DNA of 64,000 nt from Salinibacterium sp. TMP30 (lineage in GTDB: Bacteria; Actinomycetota; Actinomycetes; Actinomycetales; Microbacteriaceae). The translations under genes were made by a program, and so were the position numbers. The DNA is taken from NCBI RefSeq assembly GCF_038397785.1, contig NZ_CP151642.1, forward strand, positions 2,108,001-2,172,000. Reading direction: 5' to 3'. A model generated the notes under the pieces. It saw only the letters and a program-made list of their open reading frames with translations. It had not been told where the DNA came from and searched no databases. This document shows positions 1 through 8,537 of the stretch, one piece after another (the first letter of the stretch is position 1; every line of letters starts with the position of its first letter).

Positions 1-6
1 GAAATC

Positions 7-918
7 TTGACCTCAATCGCCTACGTTGGCCTCGGAACCATGGGCATCGAAATGGTTCGGCGACTGATCGCTGCAGGACACCCAGTCACCGTCTGGAACC
101 GCTCCGACAGCGCGGCCATCGATGAGTTACTGCGTAGTGGAGCGACACGAGTCACGGACATTGGTGACGCAATGCACGCAGACGTTGTCTTTTCGATGCT
201 CTCCAATGATGCCGCTGTCGCGGAGCAATTTACCGCCGACATTATTTCCCAAGCAAGCCCGTCGACGATCCACGTCAATATGTCGACTGTGAGCATTGCC
301 CTTGCGGATGTAATGGAAGATGCGCATAAGAGAGCCGGAGTCTCTTACATCGCAGCGCCTGTCTTGGGACGACCACACGTAGCCGCGTCCGGGCAGCTGA
401 ACATAGTCGCTGGTGGTGCACGGGAGCTGATAGCCACCCTTGAGCCAATTCTCAAAATTCTCGGAAAGCGCACGTGGATCGTTGGGGAACGACCCCGTGA
501 CGCGAATCTCGTAAAGATCGCGGTGAACTACAACATCATTCACGCGATTCAAGCTCTCGCGGAGTCCATTTCTCTCGTCGAGCAAGGCGGAGTTGACGGT
601 AACCAGTTCGTTGACATTCTTACCGATGTTGCTTTCACTGGTTCTGCCTACACCGGGTACGGCGCCATGATCGCCGAGAAGCGGTATTCGCCGGCGTCCT
701 TTCCCGTATCGCTGGGTCTCAAAGATCTCAGCCTCGCTGAACAGGCTGCAGAATCCTTCGAGATCTCGCTCCCCGTTGCTGAAGTGCTTCGAGAAGTTTT
801 CGAACAAGCCTTGGCTAGGCCGGAACTCGCCTCGCTTGACTGGTCTGCGGTAGCAGAGATCACCCGCGGCAGCGTGAGGCGCCATGCAAAATTACCGAAG
901 ACTCCCTTAGAGCACTAG
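7..918 (+). CDS. NAD(P)-binding oxidoreductase, 3-hydroxyisobutyrate dehydrogenase / 6PGDH-like family
   Basis: The protein opens with a Rossmann fold: the glycine motif GLGTMG is at residues 8-13, followed by the family pattern in which an Asn/Arg pair (WNRS) ends the second strand. The middle contains a long helix-rich segment with VKIAVNY, matching the catalytic Lys-Asn region of beta-hydroxyacid dehydrogenases. Length (303 aa) is normal for the family, which oxidises small 3-hydroxy acids or reduces aldehyde acids. The substrate cannot be read. The start is a TTG six bases into the window; the frame is open to base 1, so the true start may lie outside. It precedes a Dabb protein on the other strand and probably belongs to the same accessory catabolic group. 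Confidence 0.8.
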   Translation: MTSIAYVGLGTMGIEMVRRLIAAGHPVTVWNRSDSAAIDELLRSGATRVTDIGDAMHADVVFSMLSNDAAVAEQFTADIISQASPSTIHVNMSTVSIALADVMEDAHKRAGVSYIAAPVLGRPHVAASGQLNIVAGGARELIATLEPILKILGKRTWIVGERPRDANLVKIAVNYNIIHAIQALAESISLVEQGGVDGNQFVDILTDVAFTGSAYTGYGAMIAEKRYSPASFPVSLGLKDLSLAEQAAESFEISLPVAEVLREVFEQALARPELASLDWSAVAEITRGSVRRHAKLPKTPLEH

Positions 919-955
919 AGTTCGCAGGATCGCGGGATTCCTGACAGCGCGCTAG

Positions 956-1267
956 CTAGCCTGCCGCAACGATCTCGTAGTCGACGGTCGTCCTCTCGGC
1001 AACCACAGTGCGGCCGAAGGCCGCCGCCTGTACATGCAAGGGGTGGGCTTGGTACGCCTCAAGATCGGCGTAGCTGAGGTGTTTGCTCGTCAAAACCATG
1101 TCAGCGTGGTCGCGGAGCAGTCCAACGTCGATTCCGACCTCCACGCTCAACAGCCCCGTGACCTTACCCTCAAGCGCACCTAACCGAGCTCCGAACTCCG
1201 ATGCATCTCGAAACTTCGTTGCAGGGTCTTCAGCGGACAGCCGAAATACAACAATATGCACGATCAT
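956..1267 (-). CDS. Dabb (stress-responsive A/B barrel) family protein
   Basis: About 103 aa beginning MIVHIVVFRL, the usual first strand of the Dabb dimeric ferredoxin-like barrel, with KHLSYADLEAYQAHPLH late in the chain, which is the typical H-P-x-H end region of this family. I chose the ATG at 1267 because GGAGA sits just upstream; a GTG/ATG extension to 1291 lacks the family pattern. Dabb proteins are small cytoplasmic dimers found beside catabolic enzymes; many have no known reaction. It is divergent from the reductase at 1361, and a 14-bp direct repeat lies between the two starts. Confidence 0.8.
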   Translation of the reverse strand: MIVHIVVFRLSAEDPATKFRDASEFGARLGALEGKVTGLLSVEVGIDVGLLRDHADMVLTSKHLSYADLEAYQAHPLHVQAAAFGRTVVAERTTVDYEIVAAG

Positions 1268-1284
1268 GATCCATCTCCAAAAAG

Positions 1285-1318
1285 TGTTCATTCTAACTAC
1301 ACACTGTTCACTCTAACT
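1285..1318. promoter_or_regulatory. candidate operator: two 14-bp direct repeats, 20-bp period
   Basis: TGTTCATTCTAACT (1285-1298) is repeated as TGTTCACTCTAACT (1305-1318), 13 of 14 bases equal, two helical turns apart. It lies in the divergent gap between the Dabb gene and the first reductase. Direct repeats like this often bind a dimeric repressor twice. No regulator gene is visible nearby, so the binding protein is unknown. Confidence 0.45.
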
Positions 1319-1360
1319 CTGCTAATCTCCTTACACGAGCGTTTGAATGGAGAAGGTTTC

Positions 1361-2395
1361 ATGACTCGAATCGCGGTTCTTGGTGCGGGAGCGAATGGCG
1401 CCTCAATCGGTGCCGACCTAACAGTCGCGGGACTAGACGTGACTCTAATAGAGCAATGGCCGGCCCACGTGAAAGCGATGCGCGCCAATGGGGTCCTGAT
1501 CAGGACTCCCTCGGAGTCGTACCGCGTCCCCGTGCGTGCATATCATCTTTGCGAGATAGCGACACTGCGTGCACGCTTCGACATAGTTCTCATGCTGGTC
1601 AAAGCATACGATTCGCGCTGGGCTGCCGAGCTAATCAAGCCTCTGCTCAGCCCCGAGGGATTGCTGATCGGTGTGCAAAATGGCATGACCATCGATGACA
1701 TCGCCGATGTCGTCGGCGAGGAGCGAACGCTCGGCTGCGTAATTGAGATCTCGTCCATGATGTTTGAGCCCGGCATCGTCGAGCGACACTCTGGTAAAGA
1801 CCGCTCGTGGTTCGCGGTCGGGTCGCTCTCACCACGTACAGCCCACCGCGAAGAGGAGGTCGCTTCCTTATTGCGCCACGCGGGCACCGTCGAGGTAGTC
1901 GATGACATTCGTGCAACCAAATGGATGAAGCTTGTCAGCAACGCAACTACTTTGGTCACCACGGCGATCTTGGGCGTCCCGATGCTTGATGCTGCCGAGA
2001 TTCCTGCGATGCGTGACCTAATGATTCGTTCGGGGCGGGAAGCCCTTGAAGCCGGTCGACTGCAGGGTATGTCTGTACGTCCAATCTTCGGACTCAGCCA
2101 GGCAGATGTGGACGGCACGGACGGCTTGGTCGAGAAACTCCTCGACACGCTCCTCGAGAATTTTGTTATGCCTACAACGAAAACCACAATCCTGCAGGAC
2201 TGGATGAAAGGCCGCAGAAGCGAAGTGGGGGACATAAACGGACGCGTGGCGCGAGTACTTCAGCAGCACGGTCAGGTCGCTCCCGTGAATGGTGCCGTCG
2301 CCGACATTGCGCGACGAATTGAGAATCGCGAACTCGAACCGGGGATCCAGAATCTGGCGTTACTTCTCGAGGCGAGCTTCACAGAGTCGCGCTAG
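1361..2395 (+). CDS. ketopantoate reductase (ApbA/PanE) family protein, paralogue 1
   Basis: 344 aa with N-terminal glycine motif GAGANG (Rossmann, NADPH) and the ApbA core: VKAYD, QNGM, the conserved lysine motif TKWMKLVSNA (catalytic Lys of ketopantoate reductases), and in the C-terminal domain the motif DWMKGRRSEVGDINGR with the conserved Glu and Asn-Gly. ATG 1361 has GGAGAAGG upstream; an in-frame extension to 1256 would run through the divergent promoter and was rejected. The family reduces 2-oxo acids, classically 2-dehydropantoate. Because a close paralogue lies at 4771 and the neighbours are cupin/OsmC/MFS genes, a catabolic 2-keto/3-hydroxy acid role is more likely than pantothenate synthesis (inference). 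Confidence 0.85.
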   Translation: MTRIAVLGAGANGASIGADLTVAGLDVTLIEQWPAHVKAMRANGVLIRTPSESYRVPVRAYHLCEIATLRARFDIVLMLVKAYDSRWAAELIKPLLSPEGLLIGVQNGMTIDDIADVVGEERTLGCVIEISSMMFEPGIVERHSGKDRSWFAVGSLSPRTAHREEEVASLLRHAGTVEVVDDIRATKWMKLVSNATTLVTTAILGVPMLDAAEIPAMRDLMIRSGREALEAGRLQGMSVRPIFGLSQADVDGTDGLVEKLLDTLLENFVMPTTKTTILQDWMKGRRSEVGDINGRVARVLQQHGQVAPVNGAVADIARRIENRELEPGIQNLALLLEASFTESR

Positions 2396-2463
2396 CGTAC
2401 GCCAGACAGCTCTCCACCCAGTCCGGCACGCCCATGAAAACCAACCACAATCGAGGAGATATC

Positions 2464-3324
2464 GTGTCATTTCAGGTAGTGAGAAAGTCGGACCAAAGAT
2501 TCGTAGCTGTAGAGGGCACTACCGGCTTCTCGGTTGCTCCGCTGATTGGCGCAGACGATGGATCTGTACACATGGATCTGGCTATCTGCACGTTGGCCGC
2601 TGGCGCCTCTACCCCCGCTCAGCGTCACGCATTCGAGGAATCATGGTTCGTCCTCGACGGCGCGGGCACCTCATCAGTTTCCCATCTCACCTTTGCCTCA
2701 CAGTATGGTTCGTTTGGTATTACGCCAGTCGCGGCACCGGAACGAAAGACTGCTGGCGCTGAGGGAATGACTTGGCTGCGTATGCGCGCACCCCAGGCCC
2801 AAGCGGCGGACCCCAACCACGGACACGCTCCTGCCGATGACTGGATTGCCTCAGATATCGTGCTCACTCCAGATGAGACAGACCCGCGTTCGCAGTGGGC
2901 GGGACAATGGAACGAGGGCGACATGGGTCCTCGCGGGCCCCTCTCCATGCCCGGCTATCACGGACCGAACATCAAGAGCATTTTTATTCGGATGCTCGTC
3001 GATCAACTTCTCGGCGCCCATCAGCACACACATTTCATGGTCGAGTTTGGACCGAAGGACCCCAACGCCCAATACGCGAGCGAGCACTACCATCCGTTCG
3101 AAGAAGCGTACTTTCTTCTCAACGGGTCGGCCCACGGGGTTCTCGACGGTGAGGACGTCGAAATCAGCGCTGGAGATACGGTGTGGACAGGCGTGGGCGC
3201 AACGCACGGCTTCTATACGACCAGCGAGGAACCGCTTCGGTGGCTGGAAGTTCAAACCCCCGCTCCCCCCAGTCAGAACGCATTCTACTTTCCGTACGAA
3301 TGGAAGCAGCTATCCGAAAGGTGA
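2464..3324 (+). CDS. bicupin protein, possible dioxygenase or isomerase
   Basis: About 286 aa with two cupin halves. The first half has the region QRHAFEESWFVLDGAG, the second the stronger metal-binding pattern EHYHPFEEAYFLLNG followed by GDTVWTGVGATHGF, giving the His-x-His, Glu and late His ligands of a cupin metal site. I prefer GTG 2464, which has GAGGAG six bases upstream, to the ATG 30 bases earlier. Such bicupins include gentisate-type dioxygenases, ureidoglycine aminohydrolases and sugar isomerases; I cannot choose. It follows reductase 1 by 68 bases on the same strand, so it is probably co-transcribed. Confidence 0.75.
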   Translation: MSFQVVRKSDQRFVAVEGTTGFSVAPLIGADDGSVHMDLAICTLAAGASTPAQRHAFEESWFVLDGAGTSSVSHLTFASQYGSFGITPVAAPERKTAGAEGMTWLRMRAPQAQAADPNHGHAPADDWIASDIVLTPDETDPRSQWAGQWNEGDMGPRGPLSMPGYHGPNIKSIFIRMLVDQLLGAHQHTHFMVEFGPKDPNAQYASEHYHPFEEAYFLLNGSAHGVLDGEDVEISAGDTVWTGVGATHGFYTTSEEPLRWLEVQTPAPPSQNAFYFPYEWKQLSER

Positions 3325-3364
3325 CGGGAAGGGAACCGTAGAATTTCATGAGCTGACAAGAATT

Positions 3365-3380
3365 AGCGGATCGCTCCGCT
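3365..3380. terminator. weak hairpin between convergent genes
   Basis: AGCGGA-TCGC-TCCGCT forms a 6-bp stem with a 4-base loop between the convergent bicupin and OsmC-like genes. No T run follows on either strand, so function as a terminator is only a guess. Confidence 0.25.
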
Positions 3381-3389
3381 GTTATCCCG

Positions 3390-4604
3390 TCACGATGCGA
3401 GAGCGGATATATCCGTCGTGATTGCGACCTCGACTGACATCGCTCGATGCACATAACACGTGTTAGCGGCTACCTTTAAAAGCGATCTAGTCTCATCGTG
3501 GGTTGCTCCACCGTTGAGAAACATCTCAGTCTGGATTTCGCCGGCGGGAGCCATCGTCTCGTTCTCGAACTCTGGGGCCGTGTAGTTGGTTCTCTGCGCC
3601 AAGCTCGACTCGGCAAGGTCGAGACGACGCACGTTGACGTAGCGGCTGAGTTGGGTGTGGTAGCAGAAGGCGGTTCCTACCGCGAACATGGCCAACGGCG
3701 TTGGGGCAAGCTTTCCCGTCGGGTCCATGAGAATCTCCCACCGATCAGATGTCATGTCGGGGAGTCCGGTGCTCGTTCTCATTAGCCCTGTATCAAGGTC
3801 AAGGTTGCCCCGCGCATCCACGTAAAATCCGACGGGAACGTTGCTCGCGTTGAGGCTCGAGTGTGTGGCAATTTTCGCGCTTGCGTCTGCCGGCTGCCCT
3901 CCACCATCTACGAAGGTGAATACTTGCTCTGACGCCTCATGCGTGGGACCGGGAATTTCCGTGTACCGTGTGCGCGGGTCAACACCGTTCGGCTCGTCCC
4001 ACTGCGTTAGACCCTCGACCGAAGTCGCTTGGCCGTTGGTACGAAGGGCAAACGACCCCTCCTTGGCCTCGCGCATTGCCGAAACCGCGGGAGAGCTCCT
4101 CATCGCCACATCGATCATGGATTCAACTTCAGCTTCACTCGCGGAACTGCGTACATCGAAGTCCCAATCAAGACCAAAAATCAGTGCAACCGCCTGGCCC
4201 CGTGCGAACGACCCCTTTGACGCTAGCCCCTGGCTTACGCCTACATGAATGCTCTCAAGCGTCACGGAACGACTCTGGGCAACCGCGAGTATGCGGTACG
4301 CGACGTCGGCCTGTAGGCCCGCCAACCAGTGGAAAAGCGGCGCCGGCGCGAGGTTGGTTCCACCGAGGCTGGCCCCTTCGTCTGACTGTAGGCACCAGGT
4401 GCGGCCGCTGGATACTTCCTCAACAAGCCCAATCTTGTGGAACTTGCCTAGGCCAAACACCTCCGTGAGGTACGTCTCCGTACCAGAGGCCCCATACGGA
4501 ACAGCCGACGGCGCCGCAGCTTTCCGTGTCGGGTATCCGCGTGATTCACTTGAGTCCGTTGTTGGCACAAAAGCTTCCGGTGACCCTGAAATCGACGTTG
4601 ACAT
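3390..4604 (-). CDS. OsmC-like protein with two OsmC/Ohr-type halves
   Basis: 404 aa, about twice the length of an OsmC monomer. The first half has SVTLESIHVGVSQG followed by a helix ending SSPAVSAMRE, which is the OsmC second-cysteine region with the Cys replaced by Ser. The second half has a FCYHTQLSRYV segment (first Cys region) and ends AANTCYVHRAM, close to the resolving Cys motif. OsmC/Ohr proteins reduce organic peroxides with a Cys pair; here only the C-terminal half seems to keep both. It reads against the bicupin and is divergent from reductase 2. Proteins of this shape occur in catabolic clusters; the physiological role is not known to me. Confidence 0.65.
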   Translation of the reverse strand: MSTSISGSPEAFVPTTDSSESRGYPTRKAAAPSAVPYGASGTETYLTEVFGLGKFHKIGLVEEVSSGRTWCLQSDEGASLGGTNLAPAPLFHWLAGLQADVAYRILAVAQSRSVTLESIHVGVSQGLASKGSFARGQAVALIFGLDWDFDVRSSASEAEVESMIDVAMRSSPAVSAMREAKEGSFALRTNGQATSVEGLTQWDEPNGVDPRTRYTEIPGPTHEASEQVFTFVDGGGQPADASAKIATHSSLNASNVPVGFYVDARGNLDLDTGLMRTSTGLPDMTSDRWEILMDPTGKLAPTPLAMFAVGTAFCYHTQLSRYVNVRRLDLAESSLAQRTNYTAPEFENETMAPAGEIQTEMFLNGGATHDETRSLLKVAANTCYVHRAMSVEVAITTDISALAS

Positions 4605-4770
4605 TGATTGAGCCCTCTCCTCATTGTTCGGTTGAGTGTATCAAACGTACGCTCTCATTGAACAGCATGTAGGCCAAAAACGATAGTTTGCCCTGTTTTT
4701 CCGGTATTGTCGACACAAACCACCCAGATGTATAGTCACAACGCACACTGCTCAGAGAGGTGAATTCGGC

Positions 4771-5817
4771 ATGCAGAACACGCGAATTGCGATTGTCGGA
4801 ACGGGAGCGCAGGGAGCAGGGATCGGCGCTGATCTCATCCGTGCCGGACTTGACGTCACGTTCATCGAGCAATGGCCCGAGCATGTCGATGCGATGCGAA
4901 TGCGTGGCATTGAGGTACGGCTGCTCGGCGAGACTCAGGTGACAACCGTTGAACGTGTTTTCCAGCTGTGCGAAGTGGCGTCGCTGAGAACACGGTTCGA
5001 TGTGGTGCTCATTCTTGTCAAGGCCTACGACACGAGGTGGGCGGTCGAGCTAATAAAACCGTTGCTCGCACCGGGGGGCGTCGTCGTTGGATTGCAGAAC
5101 GGAATGTCGATAAACGACATCGCGTCGATTGTTGGGGCTGAACGAACAATCGGCGCCGTGATTGAGATGGCATCAAACATGTTTGAGCCTGGCATCGTCA
5201 CACGCCAAAACGGAAAAGACTCCGCATGGTTCGCTATCGGAGCGGTGGATGCGGGTGCTCGTCAACACGAACAGCGCGTGCAGTCCATCCTCAGCAATGC
5301 TGGCACGGTCGAGATCTCGTCTGACATTCGATCCTCAAAGTGGATGAAGCTCGTGGCGAATGCGGGCGAATTGGTGCCGTCGGCCATCCTCGGCGAAGCT
5401 CTCGCCGATGCCGCCGTACTTACTGGCGTCCACCAGTTCATGGTTGAGTGCGGTAAAGAAGCCGCACGAGCTGCTGTCGCTGACGGTTGCTCGCTCGTGC
5501 CGATTTTCGGTCTTGCTGCCGATCGAATCGTTGACCCTGATCAATACGCTGAGGATTTGCTCCGCGAAGTTCTCGACAAATATTCGCGACCTGACACCCT
5601 GACAACGGTTCTCCAGGATTGGATGAAAGGTCGGCGCGCAGAGGTGGCAGAAATAAACGGGCACGTGGTTGATGTGATGATCCGCGCCGGGCTGCCCGCA
5701 CCCTACAACCGACACACAGTTGAGCTGGCACGGCGCATTGAAGCTGGCACCCTTGAGCGAGGGTTGGTCAACCTCGACTTGCTTTTAGACGTGCCAGGTC
5801 TCGAGCGCGGCCCATGA
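4771..5817 (+). CDS. ketopantoate reductase (ApbA/PanE) family protein, paralogue 2
   Basis: 348 aa with GTGAQG Rossmann motif, VKAYD, QNGM, the catalytic SKWMKLVANA segment and C-terminal DWMKGRRAEVAEING. It aligns over its whole length with the protein at 1361 (shared blocks such as AGLDVT.IEQWP, LIKPLL and MFEPGIV), so the two arose by duplication. ATG 4771 has AGAGGTG upstream. The preceding 166-bp gap is divergent with the OsmC-like gene and contains TGTTC/GAACA half-sites at about 4627 and 4655, loosely like the repeats before paralogue 1. Likely reduces or oxidises a related but different keto/hydroxy acid (inference). Confidence 0.85.
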   Translation: MQNTRIAIVGTGAQGAGIGADLIRAGLDVTFIEQWPEHVDAMRMRGIEVRLLGETQVTTVERVFQLCEVASLRTRFDVVLILVKAYDTRWAVELIKPLLAPGGVVVGLQNGMSINDIASIVGAERTIGAVIEMASNMFEPGIVTRQNGKDSAWFAIGAVDAGARQHEQRVQSILSNAGTVEISSDIRSSKWMKLVANAGELVPSAILGEALADAAVLTGVHQFMVECGKEAARAAVADGCSLVPIFGLAADRIVDPDQYAEDLLREVLDKYSRPDTLTTVLQDWMKGRRAEVAEINGHVVDVMIRAGLPAPYNRHTVELARRIEAGTLERGLVNLDLLLDVPGLERGP

Positions 5818-5839
5818 CTAGACGCTCTCACCGCTACTC

Positions 5840-7021
5840 GTGACCGCGGAGGAGGCGCAGCGCGGCTGGAAATTGCGCGTCGCAGCCATGGCCACTGTCT
5901 CCGGGGTAGGAGTTGCAGTGGTGTATCTCCCACAACCCGTCCAGACGCTGGTCGCCCGAGGTTTCGGTGTGCCTCTTTCTGAGTCGGCGGCACCCAACGT
6001 GGCCATACTCGCGGGGTACGCTCTAGGGCTGTTCTTCCTCGCACCGCTGGGAGACCGCGTGCCTGCGCGTCGCCAAGCTCCGCTCCACGTTCTCATGACC
6101 GCGATTGCCATAGCTGCGGCGGCAGCAGCGCCCAATTTCACCTCCTTTGTGATCATTAGCTTCCTTATTGGCGGGGCTACAACCGTCGGGCAGATACTCA
6201 TCTCTGCAGCACTTCGTGACGCTCCGCCATCTCGTCGCGCAAGCACTGCAGCGGTGCTGTCCGGTTCCTTCATCGTCGGATTGTTCACGACGCGGGCGGC
6301 AGTCGGAGCACTGGCCGATGTGTTCGGCTGGAGAGTTGTGTTTTTCGGCTTTGCCATAGTCGTAATCAGCGGACTTCCGATTGTGCTGTGGGCTGCGCCG
6401 CGGGCAGCTGCGTCGCCCGAAACGCGCTATCTTGTGCTGCTTCGTTCAATGCCAACGATTTTTCGGAGCTCTGAAACACTGCGATCGATGACCCTCACCC
6501 AAAACACCGCGTTCGCAGCATTCATCGGGGTATGGTCGTCCGTCACTGTGCTCGCTGTTGATGGGCTCAAACTGCCTGTGAGTGAGGCCGCACTGCTCGC
6601 CCTGCCCGGACTCGCTGGTGGCATCACAACAATTCTTCTGGCGCGCCTCCATCCTCGTCTCGGAGTGCGCCGGGCGTTGGGGTGGTCTCTGCTCCCCCTA
6701 TTGGCGGGAGCCTTAATCGTGATGGGCGCTTGGCAATTCATCCCATTACTTGCCGTCGGGCTGTACCTCATCTCGTTTGGCCTCAGCAGCGTACAGGTCT
6801 CGACGCAGGCACGCGCACTTGGCACTGTTGACCCCGAAGCGTCCGCACGAGCGAACACCGTTTTCATGACCACCACCTTCTTGGTAGGCGCGGTGGCAAC
6901 CGCAACTAGCGACTTGCTCGCGCGAGTATTCGGATATAGCTCGATTGGAGCGTTATCGTCTCTGCTCGCTTTGCTCGCAATACTGCTCTGGGCGAATGCT
7001 TGTCGGCGTGGGCTCATCTGA
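5840..7021 (+). CDS. MFS transporter
   Basis: A hydrophobic protein with about 12 predicted membrane segments. The first loop carries GDRVPARR, the conserved MFS loop 2-3 motif (G-D-R-x-x-R-R), and the halves are joined by a hydrophilic linker near residue 200. The start is uncertain: GTG 5840 is the longest, TTG 5873 follows a GGAGGAG at 5849-5855, and ATG 5888 begins immediately at the first membrane helix (MATVSGVGVAVVYLPQP). It follows reductase 2 by 22 bases and is probably in its operon. A drug/metabolite exporter or importer of the cluster substrate are both possible. Confidence 0.8.
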   Translation: MTAEEAQRGWKLRVAAMATVSGVGVAVVYLPQPVQTLVARGFGVPLSESAAPNVAILAGYALGLFFLAPLGDRVPARRQAPLHVLMTAIAIAAAAAAPNFTSFVIISFLIGGATTVGQILISAALRDAPPSRRASTAAVLSGSFIVGLFTTRAAVGALADVFGWRVVFFGFAIVVISGLPIVLWAAPRAAASPETRYLVLLRSMPTIFRSSETLRSMTLTQNTAFAAFIGVWSSVTVLAVDGLKLPVSEAALLALPGLAGGITTILLARLHPRLGVRRALGWSLLPLLAGALIVMGAWQFIPLLAVGLYLISFGLSSVQVSTQARALGTVDPEASARANTVFMTTTFLVGAVATATSDLLARVFGYSSIGALSSLLALLAILLWANACRRGLI

Positions 7022-7190
7022 GTGGTCATTGAAAGCATTTCCACCGCAAGCTCATAATTGATCCGACTTTGGGTAGCAACAGGGGCACCAGCGACCACGG
7101 CGGCAAAGATTCCAGCTGGTGTGCAACGGCCGCTACTGAGGTTAGTTGGAAGCCAAGGCTAGTCATGTCTAAAATAGGACGTTGGCCCAC

Positions 7191-7264
7191 GCCTCCTTAG
7201 CTCAGCTGGCTAGAGCACCGCTCTTGTAAAGCGGGGGTCGTCGGTTCGAATCCGACAGGAGGCC
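7191..7264 (+). tRNA. tRNA-Thr (anticodon TGT)
   Basis: A complete cloverleaf: acceptor GCCTCCT pairs with AGGAGGC at the 3' end, D arm TTAGCTCAGCTGG, anticodon stem CCGCT/AGCGG enclosing loop CTTGTAA, T arm GTCGG-TTCGAAT-CCGAC. The anticodon is TGT (reads ACA). CCA is apparently added after transcription. It is followed by a strong hairpin. Confidence 0.97.
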
Positions 7265-7271
7265 CAGCAAA

Positions 7272-7320
7272 AATGTCGAGGGCAGTCGGGGTTGTTTAAA
7301 CCCTAGCTGCCCTCGACATT
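7272..7320 (+). terminator. strong 14-bp hairpin, likely bidirectional terminator
   Basis: AATGTCGAGGGCAG (7272-7285) pairs perfectly with CTGCCCTCGACATT (7307-7320); the loop itself can pair GGGTT with AACCC. It separates tRNA-Thr from the convergent dehydrogenase. There is no long T run, as is common for actinobacterial terminators. Confidence 0.75.
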
Positions 7321-7336
7321 GCTGTTTGACGGGCGG

Positions 7337-8377
7337 CTACGTCGGGTCGATCATCACCTTGAGGGCGGTACGCTCATCCATTGCGGTGTAACCGTCTGGG
7401 GTTTGTTCGAGCTTCACGGTCTGATCGAAGACGAGGCCGGGGTTCACGGTTCCGTCGAGCACAGCGGGTAGCAGCTGTTCGATGTAGGCGCGCACGGGAG
7501 CCACACCACCGGTGAGGGTCACGTTCTTGCCAAACAGGCTGCGGCGTCCAACGGGGGCCTCTTCGTACTGCGGAACGCCGACGCGGCTGATTACACCGCC
7601 CGCACGCACAACTCCGAGTGCTTGTTCGTAGGCGGGCATGAATCCAACAGCTTCGAGAACCGCGTGGCTTCCAGTGCCACCGGTGAGTTCACGCACCTTC
7701 GCGATGCCTTCTTCGCCACGCTCAGCTACGACATCCGTCGCACCGAACGTGAGACCGAGATCGGTGCGAGCCTTGTGGCGACCCATGAGGATGATGCGTT
7801 CGGCACCCATCTGCTTGGCCGACAGCACGGCGAGCAGTCCGACGGCGCCATCGCCGATCACGGTGACGGTTTGGCCAGCAGTGATGCGCGCTGTGTGGGC
7901 TGCGTGCCATCCGGTTCCATACACGTCAGAAAGTGACAGCAGCCCGGCATACTGCGACTCGTCGATCGTGCCGGGAACTTTCACAAGGGTGCCGTCGGCG
8001 TAAGGCACGCGCACCGCTTCCGCCTGACCGCCTGTGATGCCACCGTTGCCCCAATATCCCCCGTGGATGCACGACGTCTGCAGCCCTTCGAGACAGAACT
8101 CGCAGGTGCCATCCGAGAAAGCGAACGGCGCGATCACGAAGTCGCCCACTGTGAGGGTGGTGACGTCATTGCCGACTTCTTCAACGGTTCCGATGAACGC
8201 ATGCCCAATCGGGCGCGCATCCGCATCCACTGGCATTGAATGGAACGAGTGCAGATCGCTGCCACACACGCAGGCACGCGTAATGCGCACAATCGCGTCA
8301 GTGCTTTCCACCAGCGTGGGGTCAGGTGCAGTAATGACGCGGACATCACCGGCGCCGTAAATTTAGGCAGCTCGCAT
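7337..8377 (-). pseudogene. zinc-dependent alcohol dehydrogenase with an in-frame ochre stop at codon 5
   Basis: The sequence is a medium-chain Zn dehydrogenase: catalytic-zinc Cys in ACVCGSDLH, structural-zinc-like cysteines in CEFCLEGLQTSC, and a Rossmann motif GDGAVG. Reading upstream in frame from the first usable GTG (8311) the protein continues naturally as YGAGDVRVITAPDPTLV, and the family start MRAA is found at ATG 8377, but codon 5 (8365-8363) is TAA. The ORF from GTG 8311 (324 aa) lacks the first beta strands and has no ribosome site. The usual Gly-His-Glu motif reads GHAFIG, so the conserved Glu is also missing. It may be a decaying gene, a sequencing error, or be translated from a rare ATT/GTG start. 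Confidence 0.75.
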
Positions 8378-8463
8378 GGGTCTATTTAACGCCTGAAACC
8401 GTTCAGCGGCGAATCAGTTGTCGTTCAGGCAACACGAGTATCGGAGGGCTCGACGGTGCACGC

Positions 8464-8496
8464 AAAAACGGGGACCCGCACTAAGCGCGGGTCCCC
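8464..8496 (-). terminator. rho-independent terminator after the DsbA-like gene
   Basis: GGGGACCCGC (8470-8479) pairs with GCGGGTCCCC (8487-8496). On the minus strand the hairpin is followed by GTTTTTG (T run at 8464-8468). It ends the leftward gene that stops at 8538 and isolates the dehydrogenase downstream. Confidence 0.8.
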
Positions 8497-8537
8497 ATGA
8501 TCGTGTTGCGCGTGAACGCGTTGCTCGCGGACGCTAC

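Noticed and set aside
127-885. Long open frame on the minus strand under the first dehydrogenase
   Set aside because: No domain pattern; it is the complement of a gene with clear Rossmann motifs and is explained by codon bias.
7191-7264. tRNA-Thr as an attachment site for an integrated element
   Set aside because: No integrase and no second copy of the tRNA 3' end found near the accessory genes.
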